A stretch of DNA of 64,000 bases from Hymenobacter taeanensis (GTDB taxonomy: Bacteria > Bacteroidota > Bacteroidia > Cytophagales > Hymenobacteraceae). This document shows, piece by piece, positions 50,650 to 59,638 of the stretch (the first letter of the stretch is position 1; each line of letters opens with the position of its first letter). The stretch is taken from assembly GCF_013137895.1 (NCBI RefSeq), contig NZ_CP053538.1:3069001-3133000 (forward strand), in the 5' to 3' direction. The position numbers and the translations under genes were made by a program. The notes under the pieces were generated by a model, which made no database searches, was not told the origin of the DNA, and worked only from the letters and a program-made list of their open reading frames with translations.

Positions 50650-50700
50650 GGCACTGCAGCAATGGCGGCTTTAGCATTTTAAAGCGGTTGCTGCAGTGCC
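50650..50700. repeat. Perfect 13-base inverted repeat in front of the histidine kinase gene
   Basis: GGCACTGCAGCAA (50650-50662) and TTGCTGCAGTGCC (50688-50700), with an inner GCTTTA/TAAAGC pair, form one long stem. It lies between crtW and the kinase start at 50714, without a T-tract. A terminator for crtW, or a 5' control structure, are both possible. Confidence 0.6.
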
Positions 50701-50713
50701 CTATTGCCTCCCC

Positions 50714-52798
50714 ATGCCTCCTGATGTCCGCCTTATTTTACGCCGGATGCTCCAGCTCCTGCAATGGGGGGGAATAGTAGCCTTGTTCCTATTAGGAGCA
50801 GTTCAGTTCGCAGCTGCTCAGGGAGCCACTGCACGTGTGTTGCCGGAATACAGGCGCACCTACCAGCTGGCTCTATTGCGGCAGGCAACCCAGCAAATTT
50901 TACAGGCACGCCAGCAACTGGATACTGTGCAGTGGATGCAGGCGCACGTGGTGGCGGGGCAGGCCAGCCAACGCCTGCGGCGCTATGGTTCTGCCGTGTA
51001 TCACTTTCGGCGAGCACTGCAGCTGTCCTCTAAAAACACTCGCTGGCAAGCCTCCGCACTGCCTCTGCTGGGAAAGGCCCTCTACTACCAAGGCGACACC
51101 GGCAATGCCCGGCAGGTTTATCAGCGTGCATTGGCTATGTACCAGCACCAGCACAACCTGCTTGGTAAGGGCGAGGTTTACCAGCAGCTAGGCGAGCTGT
51201 ATGGGAGTGAAAACAAATGGCGCCGCGCCCAGGGCAGTCAGGAGCAGGCCCTAGAAGTATGGCGCGCTGCCCACGATTCTGCCAAGATTGCGGAGGCCTT
51301 CCACCACATTGGCATGGCCCACCAGCACCAACGGCAATACAGCCGTGCCCTATATTATTTGCAGCAAAGCCAGGCTATTGCCCTTCAGCTCCACGACAGC
51401 GTGCGGGTGGGGGAGGCGCTCAGAAGCATTGGGCAGATATACCAGGACTTTGGCAACTTTGAAACAGCCGCGGTATTCTACACTCGCGCGCTGGAAAACC
51501 TGCCCCGGGCGGCCTCGCCTACCGTGCGGGCCAACACGCTTTGGGTGCTGGCTGCCATGCAAGATTCGCTTGGGCAACACCGGCCGGCGCAGGCTGCGCT
51601 TCATCAGGCATTGGTAGCCGCCCAGCAAACAGGCTCCAGTATACTACTCAGCGGTATATACTTCTCCCTCGCTGACCTGTACCAACGCAACCGGCAACCT
51701 AGCGCGGCTCTGCGGGCCTTACGGCGGTATGTAGCACTCCAGGATAGTGCTTTGGCAGAGCAGCGCGAAAATCAAATTGCTGAGCTTCGGCTACGGTATG
51801 AATCGGAGAAGAAGGAGCGCGAAATTCAACTGCTGACTAAAGACCAGCAGTTGCAGCAGGCCAACTTGCGCCGGCAGAAGCTGCTAGGTAATCTGCTGGC
51901 GGCCGGAGCAGTCCTTTTATTAATAACGGTAGCCGCCTTGTATCGGGGGCGCAAGCAGCAGGAGAATATCAACCAGATTCTCACGCAAAAAAATGCGGCT
52001 ATTAGCCAGCAAAAGGAGAAGTTAGATCGGCTGAACCAAACCAAAAACACTCTGTTCTCAGTTATCTCTCATGACTTGCGCAGTCCACTGAGCTCTTTGT
52101 ACTCGCTGCTGTCGTTAATCAGTTTAGGGGCATTGCCGCCAGCCCGTCTGGCAGCGCATACCGCACGGCTGTCGCAAACCCTCGATAGCACATCGCGCCT
52201 ACTTGACAACCTGCTGAACTGGTCAGCGTCGCAGATGCAGGGTGACAGTGGCACCAAACCCGAGCGGCTGCGCCTTGACATCCTCATTGAGGAGGTTTTC
52301 AGCCAAATAGCTGACGAAGCCGAGCGCAAAGAGGTGCAACTTTTGAGCGAGATACTGGAGCCCTGTAGCGCCAGAGCTGACCTGAACATGACGCGGCTTA
52401 TTTTGCGCAATTTGCTGGGCAACGCCTTGAAGTTCACTTCTGCCGGAGGGTGTATCACGGTCTCGGCGCGGCGGTTAGCTACTTCCTGGGAAGTTTCAGT
52501 GCGGGATACGGGCGTGGGCATTTCGCCCGCTGGCCAGCACAAAATTCTGGAGCAAACGGAAAGCTACTCTACGCCTGGCACCGACCATGAGAAGGGCGTA
52601 GGCCTAGGCCTACGCCTGTGCAAAGAATTTCTGGAGCTGAATAATGGGGAGCTTTCCTTTGAGAGCACCGTAGGTAAAGGCACTACTTTTCGCTTTACGT
52701 TGCCAGCGGCAGAGTCTAAAACTCCTAAGCTCTCAATGCGAGTGCTGCCACAGGATGATGCCGATGCCCCACCCGCTCCAGCTAGTGTCGCCGGATAA
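50714..52798 (+). CDS. TPR-containing sensor histidine kinase
   Basis: A 694-residue protein. A signal-like hydrophobic N-terminus (MLQLLQWGGIVALFLLGAVQ) is followed by about seven TPR units (residues 60-360; for example HHIGMAHQHQRQYSRALYYL), a short coiled coil, one membrane helix (LLGNLLAAGAVLLLITVAAL) and the kinase. The H-box is FSVISHDLRSPLSS, and the ATP-binding domain has NLLGNALKFTSAGG, DTGVGI and VGLGLRLCKEFL. This is the classical Bacteroidota two-component layout, with the TPR domain probably in the periplasm. The response regulator gene lies convergent and overlaps it by 17 bases. ATG 50714 is preferred over GTG 50696. Confidence 0.9.
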   Translation: MPPDVRLILRRMLQLLQWGGIVALFLLGAVQFAAAQGATARVLPEYRRTYQLALLRQATQQILQARQQLDTVQWMQAHVVAGQASQRLRRYGSAVYHFRRALQLSSKNTRWQASALPLLGKALYYQGDTGNARQVYQRALAMYQHQHNLLGKGEVYQQLGELYGSENKWRRAQGSQEQALEVWRAAHDSAKIAEAFHHIGMAHQHQRQYSRALYYLQQSQAIALQLHDSVRVGEALRSIGQIYQDFGNFETAAVFYTRALENLPRAASPTVRANTLWVLAAMQDSLGQHRPAQAALHQALVAAQQTGSSILLSGIYFSLADLYQRNRQPSAALRALRRYVALQDSALAEQRENQIAELRLRYESEKKEREIQLLTKDQQLQQANLRRQKLLGNLLAAGAVLLLITVAALYRGRKQQENINQILTQKNAAISQQKEKLDRLNQTKNTLFSVISHDLRSPLSSLYSLLSLISLGALPPARLAAHTARLSQTLDSTSRLLDNLLNWSASQMQGDSGTKPERLRLDILIEEVFSQIADEAERKEVQLLSEILEPCSARADLNMTRLILRNLLGNALKFTSAGGCITVSARRLATSWEVSVRDTGVGISPAGQHKILEQTESYSTPGTDHEKGVGLGLRLCKEFLELNNGELSFESTVGKGTTFRFTLPAAESKTPKLSMRVLPQDDADAPPAPASVAG

Positions 52799-53516
52799 GT
52801 GAGCGGTTTACTATGCGCTCCGTTACCCGTTCGCGGTAAGTCTGGCCTAGAGGCAGCGCATGGCCGCCCACTTTCACTTCAAGGTTGCTCACCGTTTCAA
52901 TGTGCGCTGCGTTAACCAAATAGGAACGATGCGTGCGAACGAAAAGGCCGGGCGGGAGCTGTTCCTCTAAGTTCTTAAGATTTACCAGTGTTACGTGCGT
53001 GCGCCCGTCGGCAGTATTGATCTTGGTGAAATCCTTCAGGGCTTCTATGTAGAGTATCTCCCGGTAGTGCAGCCGCACAAACTGCGCGTCGGTGCGAATA
53101 AAAAACGAGCCTAGGCCAGTCATAATATCAGTCTGCATTTCCTGGTCGGTGGAGTTTGCGCGCAGGATGCTGGCCACTTTGTTAACGGCTTTCAGAAACC
53201 GGTCAAGGGAAATAGGCTTGAGCAGAAAATCAATAACATCCAAGTTAAAGCCTTCCATGGCGTACTGGGGGTAAGCCGTCATCAGAACCACCAGCGGGGG
53301 CTGCTTTAAGGAGCGTACTAGGTCAATGCCGCTTAGGTGCGGCATGGTCACATCGGAGAATAACACCTGTACCTGATTAGTCATCAGGTAACGATGCGCG
53401 TCTAATGGGTCAGTGAACGTTGCCTTTACATCTAGGATGTCCGTCATGGCCACGTAGGCTTGGAGCAAATCCAATACCAGAGGGTCATCATCAAGAAGCA
53501 CACACGTAATCTTCAT
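52782..53516 (-). CDS. LytTR-family response regulator
   Basis: A 244-residue regulator. The receiver domain is residues 1-120 with acidic pocket DDD (residues 9-11), phosphoacceptor in LFSDVTMPHLSG, and conserved Thr and Lys in VLMTAYPQ and DFLLKPIS. The C-terminal LytTR DNA-binding domain has IRTDAQFVRLHYREILYIEA and FVRTHRSYLVN. It is expected to be phosphorylated by the TPR kinase encoded convergently, although such tail-to-tail pairs are not one operon. Upstream, the 263-base gap to the 53780 gene is AT-rich and probably holds both promoters. Confidence 0.92.
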   Translation of the reverse strand: MKITCVLLDDDPLVLDLLQAYVAMTDILDVKATFTDPLDAHRYLMTNQVQVLFSDVTMPHLSGIDLVRSLKQPPLVVLMTAYPQYAMEGFNLDVIDFLLKPISLDRFLKAVNKVASILRANSTDQEMQTDIMTGLGSFFIRTDAQFVRLHYREILYIEALKDFTKINTADGRTHVTLVNLKNLEEQLPPGLFVRTHRSYLVNAAHIETVSNLEVKVGGHALPLGQTYRERVTERIVNRSLIRRH

Positions 53517-53779
53517 ACAAACAGGAGCTGGATGGTAATGGTCAATATAAAAATATTAACCTGAAATCTCCTATAATTTATAATGAGAAAACAATGTTAG
53601 ACTGCTAATAAACCCGATTAGTCGACTTATAAGCTGGCTCGCTATACTTTAATATCTTGGTATAGAATACTTTGATAAGTTATGTAATATTCTATCAGTT
53701 GAGTATTCACTTAGGAAGGAGCTCTGTTGCTCTGTGCTGTTGTTCCCCGTGCTGGCACCTACCGGCAAACTTTTTGGCT

Positions 53780-54349
53780 ATGAACCGAACAATTGTTGCT
53801 TCGCCACCTGCCGGGTCTCCCGTAGTTCTGGGAGTCGAGTTAACTATTGCCAATCATGAAGGTTTGCGCCGCTCCCTCAAATCAGCGTTTGGAGTGAGTA
53901 CCCGCGCCATCAACTTGCGCATTGATCCGGGGATGGATCTGATTTTTTTAAGTGAAGCTACTATTTCCAGCTCGTTGCCATGTCTGGCCTCTATTACCCG
54001 CGCTAATGTTACGGCAGTGCGGCTGCGTGATGCCCACCTAACCTGGACCCCTGAGCCGGGGCAGGCCATTGGCCGGGGCACGCCCACTCTGGGCGCGCTG
54101 GAAAGCGGCAGCTGCTTTCTCATGGCCAATAATCGCAAAGTCCTCATTGCCTCCTTCACGCCCCGGATGGTATTTCCTACGCACGTAGAAATGGAGAAGC
54201 AAGGCCAACTTAATTTGTTGGAATTTCTGCGCGCCGATACCTTCACGTTGGAAGTATCGGGCACCAACCGCCGCCGCCTCACGCGCCCTCTCAATTTCAG
54301 CGTAGTTCTTTCCTTTGAGGTACAGCTAGCCGCCGGCGCTTCGGCCTGA
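53780..54349 (+). CDS. Unknown 189-residue protein
   Basis: Starts MNRTIVASPPAGSPVVLGVE at ATG 53780; codons upstream are Cys-rich and unlike. The protein is beta-rich in the second half (LNLLEFLRADTFTLEVSGTN, LNFSVVLSFEVQL) and has a short helix near residue 30. No signal peptide or family is recognised. It faces away from the response regulator gene and ends before a bidirectional terminator. Confidence 0.6.
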   Translation: MNRTIVASPPAGSPVVLGVELTIANHEGLRRSLKSAFGVSTRAINLRIDPGMDLIFLSEATISSSLPCLASITRANVTAVRLRDAHLTWTPEPGQAIGRGTPTLGALESGSCFLMANNRKVLIASFTPRMVFPTHVEMEKQGQLNLLEFLRADTFTLEVSGTNRRRLTRPLNFSVVLSFEVQLAAGASA

Positions 54350-54375
54350 TTTCGGCGCAACTTGTTAATCAACAG

Positions 54376-54410
54376 AAAGCCCCACGGCAAATGAACTGCC
54401 GTGGGGCTTT
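54376..54410. terminator. Bidirectional terminator
   Basis: AAAGCCCCACGGCA and its perfect complement around a 7-base loop, between the converging 53780-54349 and HMA genes, with A/T on both sides. Confidence 0.9.
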
Positions 54411-54430
54411 CTGGTAAGAGAGCAGCGAAA

Positions 54431-54820
54431 CTAGTGCTTGCTGTCAGTATGTACGCTATTGGTCTTCTTGCAGCAGTCGGGCAGCTTATTGTAAGCCCGA
54501 GTGTCAGCGGTTAGCTCGTCGGCATCGTAGCCGGTACGCTGCACGGCGGTGCGCAAAGCTGCGGGGGTAGTTTTCTCGGGGCGGTACGTAACAGTTAACA
54601 CCTTAGAAGGCACATCGAGGTTAGCTGCTTGCACGCCCTTCTCGTAGGCCATGCTTTTCTCCAGGCGGGCCTTGCACATATCGCACACGGCGGAGGTCTT
54701 AAACTGCACCTGCTCAGTGGTGGCGCCCCCTTTAAGTTTAGGAGTAGACTGCTGAGCGAAAGCGCTCTGCGAAGAAACCAGCAGGAAAAGGGAGGCTACT
54801 AAGGATGAAAGGAGTTTCAT
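54431..54820 (-). CDS. Periplasmic heavy-metal-associated (HMA) domain protein
   Basis: A 129-residue protein with a signal peptide (MKLLSSLVASLFLLVSSQSA). The HMA fold is visible: VQFKTSAVCDMCKARLEKSM with the metal-binding CxxC, then VLTVTYRPEKTTPAALRTAV. A Cys-Cys pair and a His near the C-terminus (LPDCCKKTNSVHTDSKH) could add metal ligands. It probably carries copper, zinc or a related metal in the periplasm. It lies 115 bases after the TonB receptor on the same strand. Confidence 0.85.
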   Translation of the reverse strand: MKLLSSLVASLFLLVSSQSAFAQQSTPKLKGGATTEQVQFKTSAVCDMCKARLEKSMAYEKGVQAANLDVPSKVLTVTYRPEKTTPAALRTAVQRTGYDADELTADTRAYNKLPDCCKKTNSVHTDSKH

Positions 54821-54935
54821 ATCTGGAAGGAAGTAAATGGGCCGAAACCCTTGAGTAGGTAAAACACGAGTGGCCTAGGCCTAGTTCGGTAAACAGAAAA
54901 ACTGTGCCATTTATAGCAGCTGGCACTACAGCTGA

Positions 54936-57224
54936 CTAATCAAGCTTAAAGCGGACGCCCAGGTACGTAAGGCGGCCGTAAGTTGGGCCCCACACCATGG
55001 CGGCATCAAAGTCGGGGCCGAAGGGGGCGTAGGCGCCTGCAATGGGGTTGGGCTGCCGGTAATTGGTCAGATTTTCTACCCCGGCGTACAGGTCCCAGCG
55101 TTTGAATGCGCGCGTCAGCTGGGTATTCAGTAGGGCGTAGCGCGGCGCTACTGGCAACGGCTCCGTGGTGGTGCCATGCTGATGGCTCTCGCCGGGGGAG
55201 TGAGCCAGGGGGCGCTGCCCGAAGCCTTGCACCGTGAAGTCGGCCCGCCACTTATCAAAGGCCGTGGCGTAGGCCACATTCAGGAACAAGCGGTTTTTCG
55301 GCGTGAGCGGCTTGGGTAGCAGGTCTCCATTATAAGTAGTCCGTACATCGAGGTACTTATAAGCGGCTTTTGCCTGCAGACCTTTTACGGGCTCTACCTG
55401 CACCTCCGCCTGGAAGCTGCGCGAGAAAGAGCGGCCACCAGGTGCCAGATTGCTGATGATGAGCCGGTCTGCCAGCGTGTAAGGGTCGGCTACCACTTGG
55501 TTCTGGAACTCGGTGTGGTAATAGTCGGCAATGAAGGTAGCCGGGTGCCCGAAAGCGTTGAAGTACTGCGTAAAGCTGCCACCCATGTTCCAGGCCTTTT
55601 CAGGCTGCAGGTTGGGCGCAATCACGAACTCTCGCGAGCTAACCAGCATCCCGCTATTCTCGGCAATGGGGTTAGCCGTCCGGAAGCCCCGGCCGGCGGC
55701 TACGCGCAGCACAGTGTTCTTGGCCACATCATACTTCACATTGAGACGTGGGGTCAGGAACCAGCCGTAGAGGTTGTGTCGGTCGAGGCGTAGGCCAGTT
55801 ACTACTGTGAGGTTGCGGGCATTCTGGTAGGTGTACTCCGCAAAAGCACCCGGCACCCGCTCCAGGCGGTTGCGGTGCTCACGGGCATAGCGCTGCGCGG
55901 CTGTTTCAGTGGGGTAGCTGAAGCCCGTTTTGTACACTTCGCGGTAGTCGTCGTGCAGGTAGCTTAGGCCAGTCCGGTAGGTGTGGGCCGTGGTGCCAAT
56001 TACGCTCTGGAAAAGCAAGGTTGCTAGGCCAGTCTGCTGATTACCGTTGTAGGTGCGCAGCCCATAGGTAGAGTTAAAGTCGTGGCTGGTACCGGTCAGC
56101 AGCAGCCCCAGGCTTTGGTAGGGGCGGCCGGGCCAGGTATAGCTGGTTTTGGCGTAACCGTTGTAGCGGTCGGTGTTTTGGGTGGTGCCGTAATAGCCGC
56201 CGGGGTTTTCCTCGCGGTAGGCCACTTGCCCGCCCTGGCGCGTTTCGCGCAGTGCTCCCAGGCCTATCTCCGTCACCAGGCCCGTGCCCGACTTATACTT
56301 CCACTTGTTGAACACGTTGTACTGCGTGGCCAGCGGCAGGTCGAGGAAACCGTCTTTGTTCCGGTCTACGCGGTTGCCCAAGTGGTCAGAGTGCAGGAGC
56401 AGTGCCGTACTCACCTTCTCGCTGATGGGCGTGGCCAGGTTCAGGTTCAGGTCGAATTTGCCGAGGTCGTTGCCGTAGGCGTTGAACAGCAAGCGCTCCG
56501 CCGTATCAGGCTCTTTCAAACGGATGTTCACCTGACCCGAAATGCTCTCGTAGCCATTTACCACTGAGCCCATTCCCTTGATGATATCGATGCTCTCGAT
56601 CCAGGGGCCTGCCAGGTAGCCCAGGCGGTAGGGGGTAGCCAGCCCGCGCAGCGCCGGCAGGTTGTCAATAGTCAGCAAGGAGTAAGCTCCATCCAAGCCT
56701 AGCAGCTGAATCTGCTTCGCCCCCGACACGGCATCGGTGGTAGATACCTCTACGGATGCGTTGGTTTCAAAGCTCTCGGCCAGGTTACAGCACGCCGATT
56801 TGGTTAGGTCGCGGCTGGTAATAACCTGGGTATTGGTAGGCGTGAGGCCGGAGTAGGAGGGGGCACGCCCTTCCACTTTCACCTCACCCAGTTCCGCCGC
56901 ACGGCGCAGAGGCAGGCGCAAGTAGCTGTTGCCGCTCACCTGCACGGTGTCGGGGCTGTAGCCCAGGAAGCTGATGATAAGCTGGGTAGTAGGGCGAGCA
57001 GGACGCACCAAGGAGAAAGTGCCCTTGTCGTCGGTGGTAGTAGCCTCGGTGGCTGCTCCGAGCCAGCGCACTACAGCGCCCGGAAGAGGAGCATTGGAGT
57101 TGGCATCAAGCACCTGTCCGCGTACGGGGGCCACGGAGGGGTCAGTGGTTTGGGCTGACGCTGTAGCAGCGTAGAGCAGGAAACTAGCCAGCGCCAGCTG
57201 CCGGAGCCCGGAAAAAGGATACAT
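54936..57224 (-). CDS. TonB-dependent outer-membrane receptor, probably for a metal
   Basis: A 762-residue receptor. After a signal peptide (MYPFSGLRQLALASFLLYAA) comes a carboxypeptidase-like domain (VRGQVLDANSNAPLPGAVVR), then the plug (residues about 130-240) with QLLGLDGAYSLLTIDNLPAL and MGSVVNGYESISGQVNIRLK, and a 22-strand-type barrel ending in LGVRFKLD with the terminal aromatic/charged pattern. The double cysteine in SACCNLAESFETNAS is typical of a receptor group found next to HMA and HYC_CC_PP genes. Substrate is probably a metal or its chelate; that is inferred from the neighbours. Confidence 0.9.
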   Translation of the reverse strand: MYPFSGLRQLALASFLLYAATASAQTTDPSVAPVRGQVLDANSNAPLPGAVVRWLGAATEATTTDDKGTFSLVRPARPTTQLIISFLGYSPDTVQVSGNSYLRLPLRRAAELGEVKVEGRAPSYSGLTPTNTQVITSRDLTKSACCNLAESFETNASVEVSTTDAVSGAKQIQLLGLDGAYSLLTIDNLPALRGLATPYRLGYLAGPWIESIDIIKGMGSVVNGYESISGQVNIRLKEPDTAERLLFNAYGNDLGKFDLNLNLATPISEKVSTALLLHSDHLGNRVDRNKDGFLDLPLATQYNVFNKWKYKSGTGLVTEIGLGALRETRQGGQVAYREENPGGYYGTTQNTDRYNGYAKTSYTWPGRPYQSLGLLLTGTSHDFNSTYGLRTYNGNQQTGLATLLFQSVIGTTAHTYRTGLSYLHDDYREVYKTGFSYPTETAAQRYAREHRNRLERVPGAFAEYTYQNARNLTVVTGLRLDRHNLYGWFLTPRLNVKYDVAKNTVLRVAAGRGFRTANPIAENSGMLVSSREFVIAPNLQPEKAWNMGGSFTQYFNAFGHPATFIADYYHTEFQNQVVADPYTLADRLIISNLAPGGRSFSRSFQAEVQVEPVKGLQAKAAYKYLDVRTTYNGDLLPKPLTPKNRLFLNVAYATAFDKWRADFTVQGFGQRPLAHSPGESHQHGTTTEPLPVAPRYALLNTQLTRAFKRWDLYAGVENLTNYRQPNPIAGAYAPFGPDFDAAMVWGPTYGRLTYLGVRFKLD

Positions 57225-57325
57225 ATCGTCGGGGGTTAGGCTATCTTTCCAAAAAAGGAGCCAACAGCAAAGGTTAGCCAGCTCCGGGCCACTCTACACT
57301 ATAGAGTAGCCAGTGGAAAGGTGGC

Positions 57326-57775
57326 CTAGACGATAAGAGTGCAGACGAACGTAAGCAGCACACGCCCCGCGCGAAGTGGGGGCGAAGCGTCACCGGCGTG
57401 CCAGCGGGCAGCACCTGTGAGCAATGGAGCAACTGGCGCACTAGGCCACTCTGCCGCAGCTAGCCAAGTTGGCAATACCGCTGGCACCAGAGTCTTAACC
57501 CAGGTCAGCTCTGGTGAAGGGGAATCCAGCTTGTGAAAATGCGCCCCAAACTCACAGCAGCTATTTTTCACCTGAGCTTTGTGCGTAGCGTGCGAGCCAG
57601 TTTGCTCAGTGGCGGGAGGCGGGCAGCCATGGTGCGCAGGCGAAAAAATTACGGCCGCCGTATGCGTGCCACTCACCCGGCAGGTATGCTGCTGCACCGT
57701 CAGGCCCACCGAAGCGGTGAGCACGAGCAGGGCCAGCCAGGCACTGAAGAGCCGATGTGTGAGTGGACGTTTCAT
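57326..57775 (-). CDS. HYC_CC_PP-like exported protein
   Basis: A 149-residue protein with an N-terminal hydrophobic segment (LFSAWLALLVLTASVGLTVQ) directly before a conserved His-Thr-Cys (QHTCRVSG), a later Cys-Cys (NSCCEFGAHFHKL) and a Pro-rich region. This order matches the HYC_CC_PP family of Bacteroidota, which usually lies beside metal-related TonB receptors. The function is unknown, but thiol and His pairs suggest metal binding. It heads the leftward group with the receptor 101 bases downstream. Confidence 0.68.
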   Translation of the reverse strand: MKRPLTHRLFSAWLALLVLTASVGLTVQQHTCRVSGTHTAAVIFSPAHHGCPPPATEQTGSHATHKAQVKNSCCEFGAHFHKLDSPSPELTWVKTLVPAVLPTWLAAAEWPSAPVAPLLTGAARWHAGDASPPLRAGRVLLTFVCTLIV

Positions 57776-58176
57776 TGCTGCAAAGATACAACGAATGCCG
57801 CAAAACGAAGGGTGCAGGATGTGGCCCGGAAGGTGCGAAATTCCTGTCCGTACCGTTGAGCCAGCGGTTAGCGCACAGGCTTGCCAAACTCCTGCGGGGC
57901 TTCGCCACTCACGCGTTATTAGGGGCCAATTTTGATGTGTTTATTAGGTAAAGTAGCGAAGTAAAAGCCAGGGTGCGAGAGTACTGACATTCTGTCAAAG
58001 CTCACCCTTGCTTCTACCACTTCTTACCACTGAGCAAGAGAAAAAGGAAGAAAAACTGCATCCAGCTGCACGAAACAGCGTATTGGAATGGTGGTAGAAA
58101 ATGGTAAATCGTGGTTGCCTTTTCTAGGGCATTGCGTACTTTTGCTATATCCCGTTCCCACGCCTTTTGCGCAGCT
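57776..58176. other. 401 bases without a gene, upstream of mraZ
   Basis: Contains divergent control regions for the metal group and the mraZ operon. Translated frames here are short and without coding character. A run TTTACCTAATAA-like sequence near 57945-57955 and an AT-rich patch at 58085-58110 are possible promoters, but I cannot assign a clear -7/-33 pair. Confidence 0.5.
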
Positions 58177-58650
58177 ATGAACCTTCTCTCCGGCGAATAT
58201 GAGTGCAAGCTCGACCCCAAAGGGCGGCTGGTACTCCCTGCCAAAGTGAAGGCGAACCTGCCCGAGGCTTCCGGAAACCAACTGGTGCTGGTACGGGGCT
58301 TTGAACCCTGTCTCGTGTTGTACCCGCGAGCCGCTTGGCGCGTGATCCATGAGAAAGTGATGGCACTGGATGAGTTCAATGAGGAGTACCGGCAGTTTCA
58401 GCGCAACTTCTTCCGGGGCATGACAGAAGTAGAGCTCGACAACATCGGGCGTTTTATGCTGCCACGCACCATGCTGCGCTACTCGGGCATTGAAAAGGAG
58501 GCCATCATTGTGGGTTTGGGTAACCGGTGCGAGATCTGGGATCCTGAGCGCTATGATGAGTTCCTGATCAAAGATCAACAAAGCTTCTCCAAGCTCGCCC
58601 AGAAATTTCTCACCACTGAACCTGGCCCCGGCGGCCCCCTGGCCGCATGA
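58177..58650 (+). CDS. mraZ: MraZ, regulator of the division and cell-wall cluster
   Basis: A 157-residue protein with two AbrB-like repeats: MNLLSGEYECKLDPKGRLVL at the N-terminus and VELDNIGRFMLPRTMLRYSG in the middle, each with the Asp-x-x-Gly-Arg turn. MraZ binds upstream of its own gene and represses the dcw operon. It is the first gene of the operon and overlaps rsmH by 4 bases (ATGA). ATG 58177 gives the family start. Confidence 0.93.
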   Translation: MNLLSGEYECKLDPKGRLVLPAKVKANLPEASGNQLVLVRGFEPCLVLYPRAAWRVIHEKVMALDEFNEEYRQFQRNFFRGMTEVELDNIGRFMLPRTMLRYSGIEKEAIIVGLGNRCEIWDPERYDEFLIKDQQSFSKLAQKFLTTEPGPGGPLAA

Positions 58651-59579
58651 GCGTGAACGACTACCTAAACGATACTGCCTACCACCGCCCCGTGATGCTG
58701 CGCGAGTGTCTCGAAGCCCTCGACCTGCAGCCCGGCGGCCGCTACGTAGACGTAACCTTCGGTGGCGGTGGCCATTCGGCCCGCATTCTGGAGCACCTGA
58801 CCACCGGGCACCTCTACAGCTTCGATCAGGATGCCGACGCCGAGCGGGAAGCCAGCAACCTGGCGCGCCCGCAGTTCACCTTTATCCGCAGCAACTTCCG
58901 CGACTTGTACACCGAGCTAAAGCGCCACGACGCCCTGCCCGTGGACGGCCTGCTGGCTGATCTGGGCGTGTCGTCGCATCAGTTTGACACGCCGGAGCGC
59001 GGCTTCAGCACCCGCTTTGATGGGCCGCTGGATATGCGCATGAATGCCGAAGATGGCACCACCGCCGCCGATATCATTGCCGACTACTCTGAGGCGGAGC
59101 TACACCGTATCTTCGGGATGTACGGAGAGGTAACCAATGCCCGCACCTTGGCCGCTACCGTAGTAGCCGCCCGCCGTGGGCAGAGTATTACCACCATTGC
59201 AGCCCTCAAAAAGGCTATTAGCACCTGCACCCCGCGCGGCAAGGAAAATAAGTACCTAGCCCAGGTATTTCAGGCCTTGCGCATTGAGGCCAACGATGAA
59301 ATGGCCGCTTTGCAGGAAATGCTCATGCAAACGGCCCAAGTATTGCGCCCCGGCGGCCGGCTGGTGGTAATGAGCTACCACTCCCTGGAAGACCGGCTGG
59401 TTAAGAACTTTATGGCCAAGGGGAAATTCTTTGGTGAAGCCGAGAAAAACCTGTTTGGCCACACCAACACGCCCTTCGAGGTACTCACCCGAAAACCCGT
59501 GGAAGCCTCAGCGGAAGAGGTAGCCCTCAACCCCCGGGCCCGCAGCGCCAAGCTTCGGGTGGCGGTAAAGAAGGAGTAG
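58647..59579 (+). CDS. rsmH: 16S rRNA m4C1402 methyltransferase RsmH (MraW)
   Basis: A 310-residue SAM-dependent enzyme. The N-terminus YHRPVMLRECLEALDLQPGG, the SAM site VDVTFGGGGHS, the DGLLADLGVSSHQFDTPERG motif and the final NPRARSAKLRVA are characteristic. It methylates N4 of C1402 in 16S rRNA. It overlaps mraZ by 4 bases and is followed by the FtsL-like gene after 59 bases. Complete. Confidence 0.95.
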   Translation: MSVNDYLNDTAYHRPVMLRECLEALDLQPGGRYVDVTFGGGGHSARILEHLTTGHLYSFDQDADAEREASNLARPQFTFIRSNFRDLYTELKRHDALPVDGLLADLGVSSHQFDTPERGFSTRFDGPLDMRMNAEDGTTAADIIADYSEAELHRIFGMYGEVTNARTLAATVVAARRGQSITTIAALKKAISTCTPRGKENKYLAQVFQALRIEANDEMAALQEMLMQTAQVLRPGGRLVVMSYHSLEDRLVKNFMAKGKFFGEAEKNLFGHTNTPFEVLTRKPVEASAEEVALNPRARSAKLRVAVKKE

Positions 59580-59638
59580 TACCGGTTCTCCGCTACCCAT
59601 TCAGCCTCCTCCGCAGGAACCTTCTAAAGAACACACCA

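Noticed and set aside
55497..56567. Plus-strand frames opposite the TonB receptor
   Set aside because: They are shadows of the receptor gene, with no motif and no start context.
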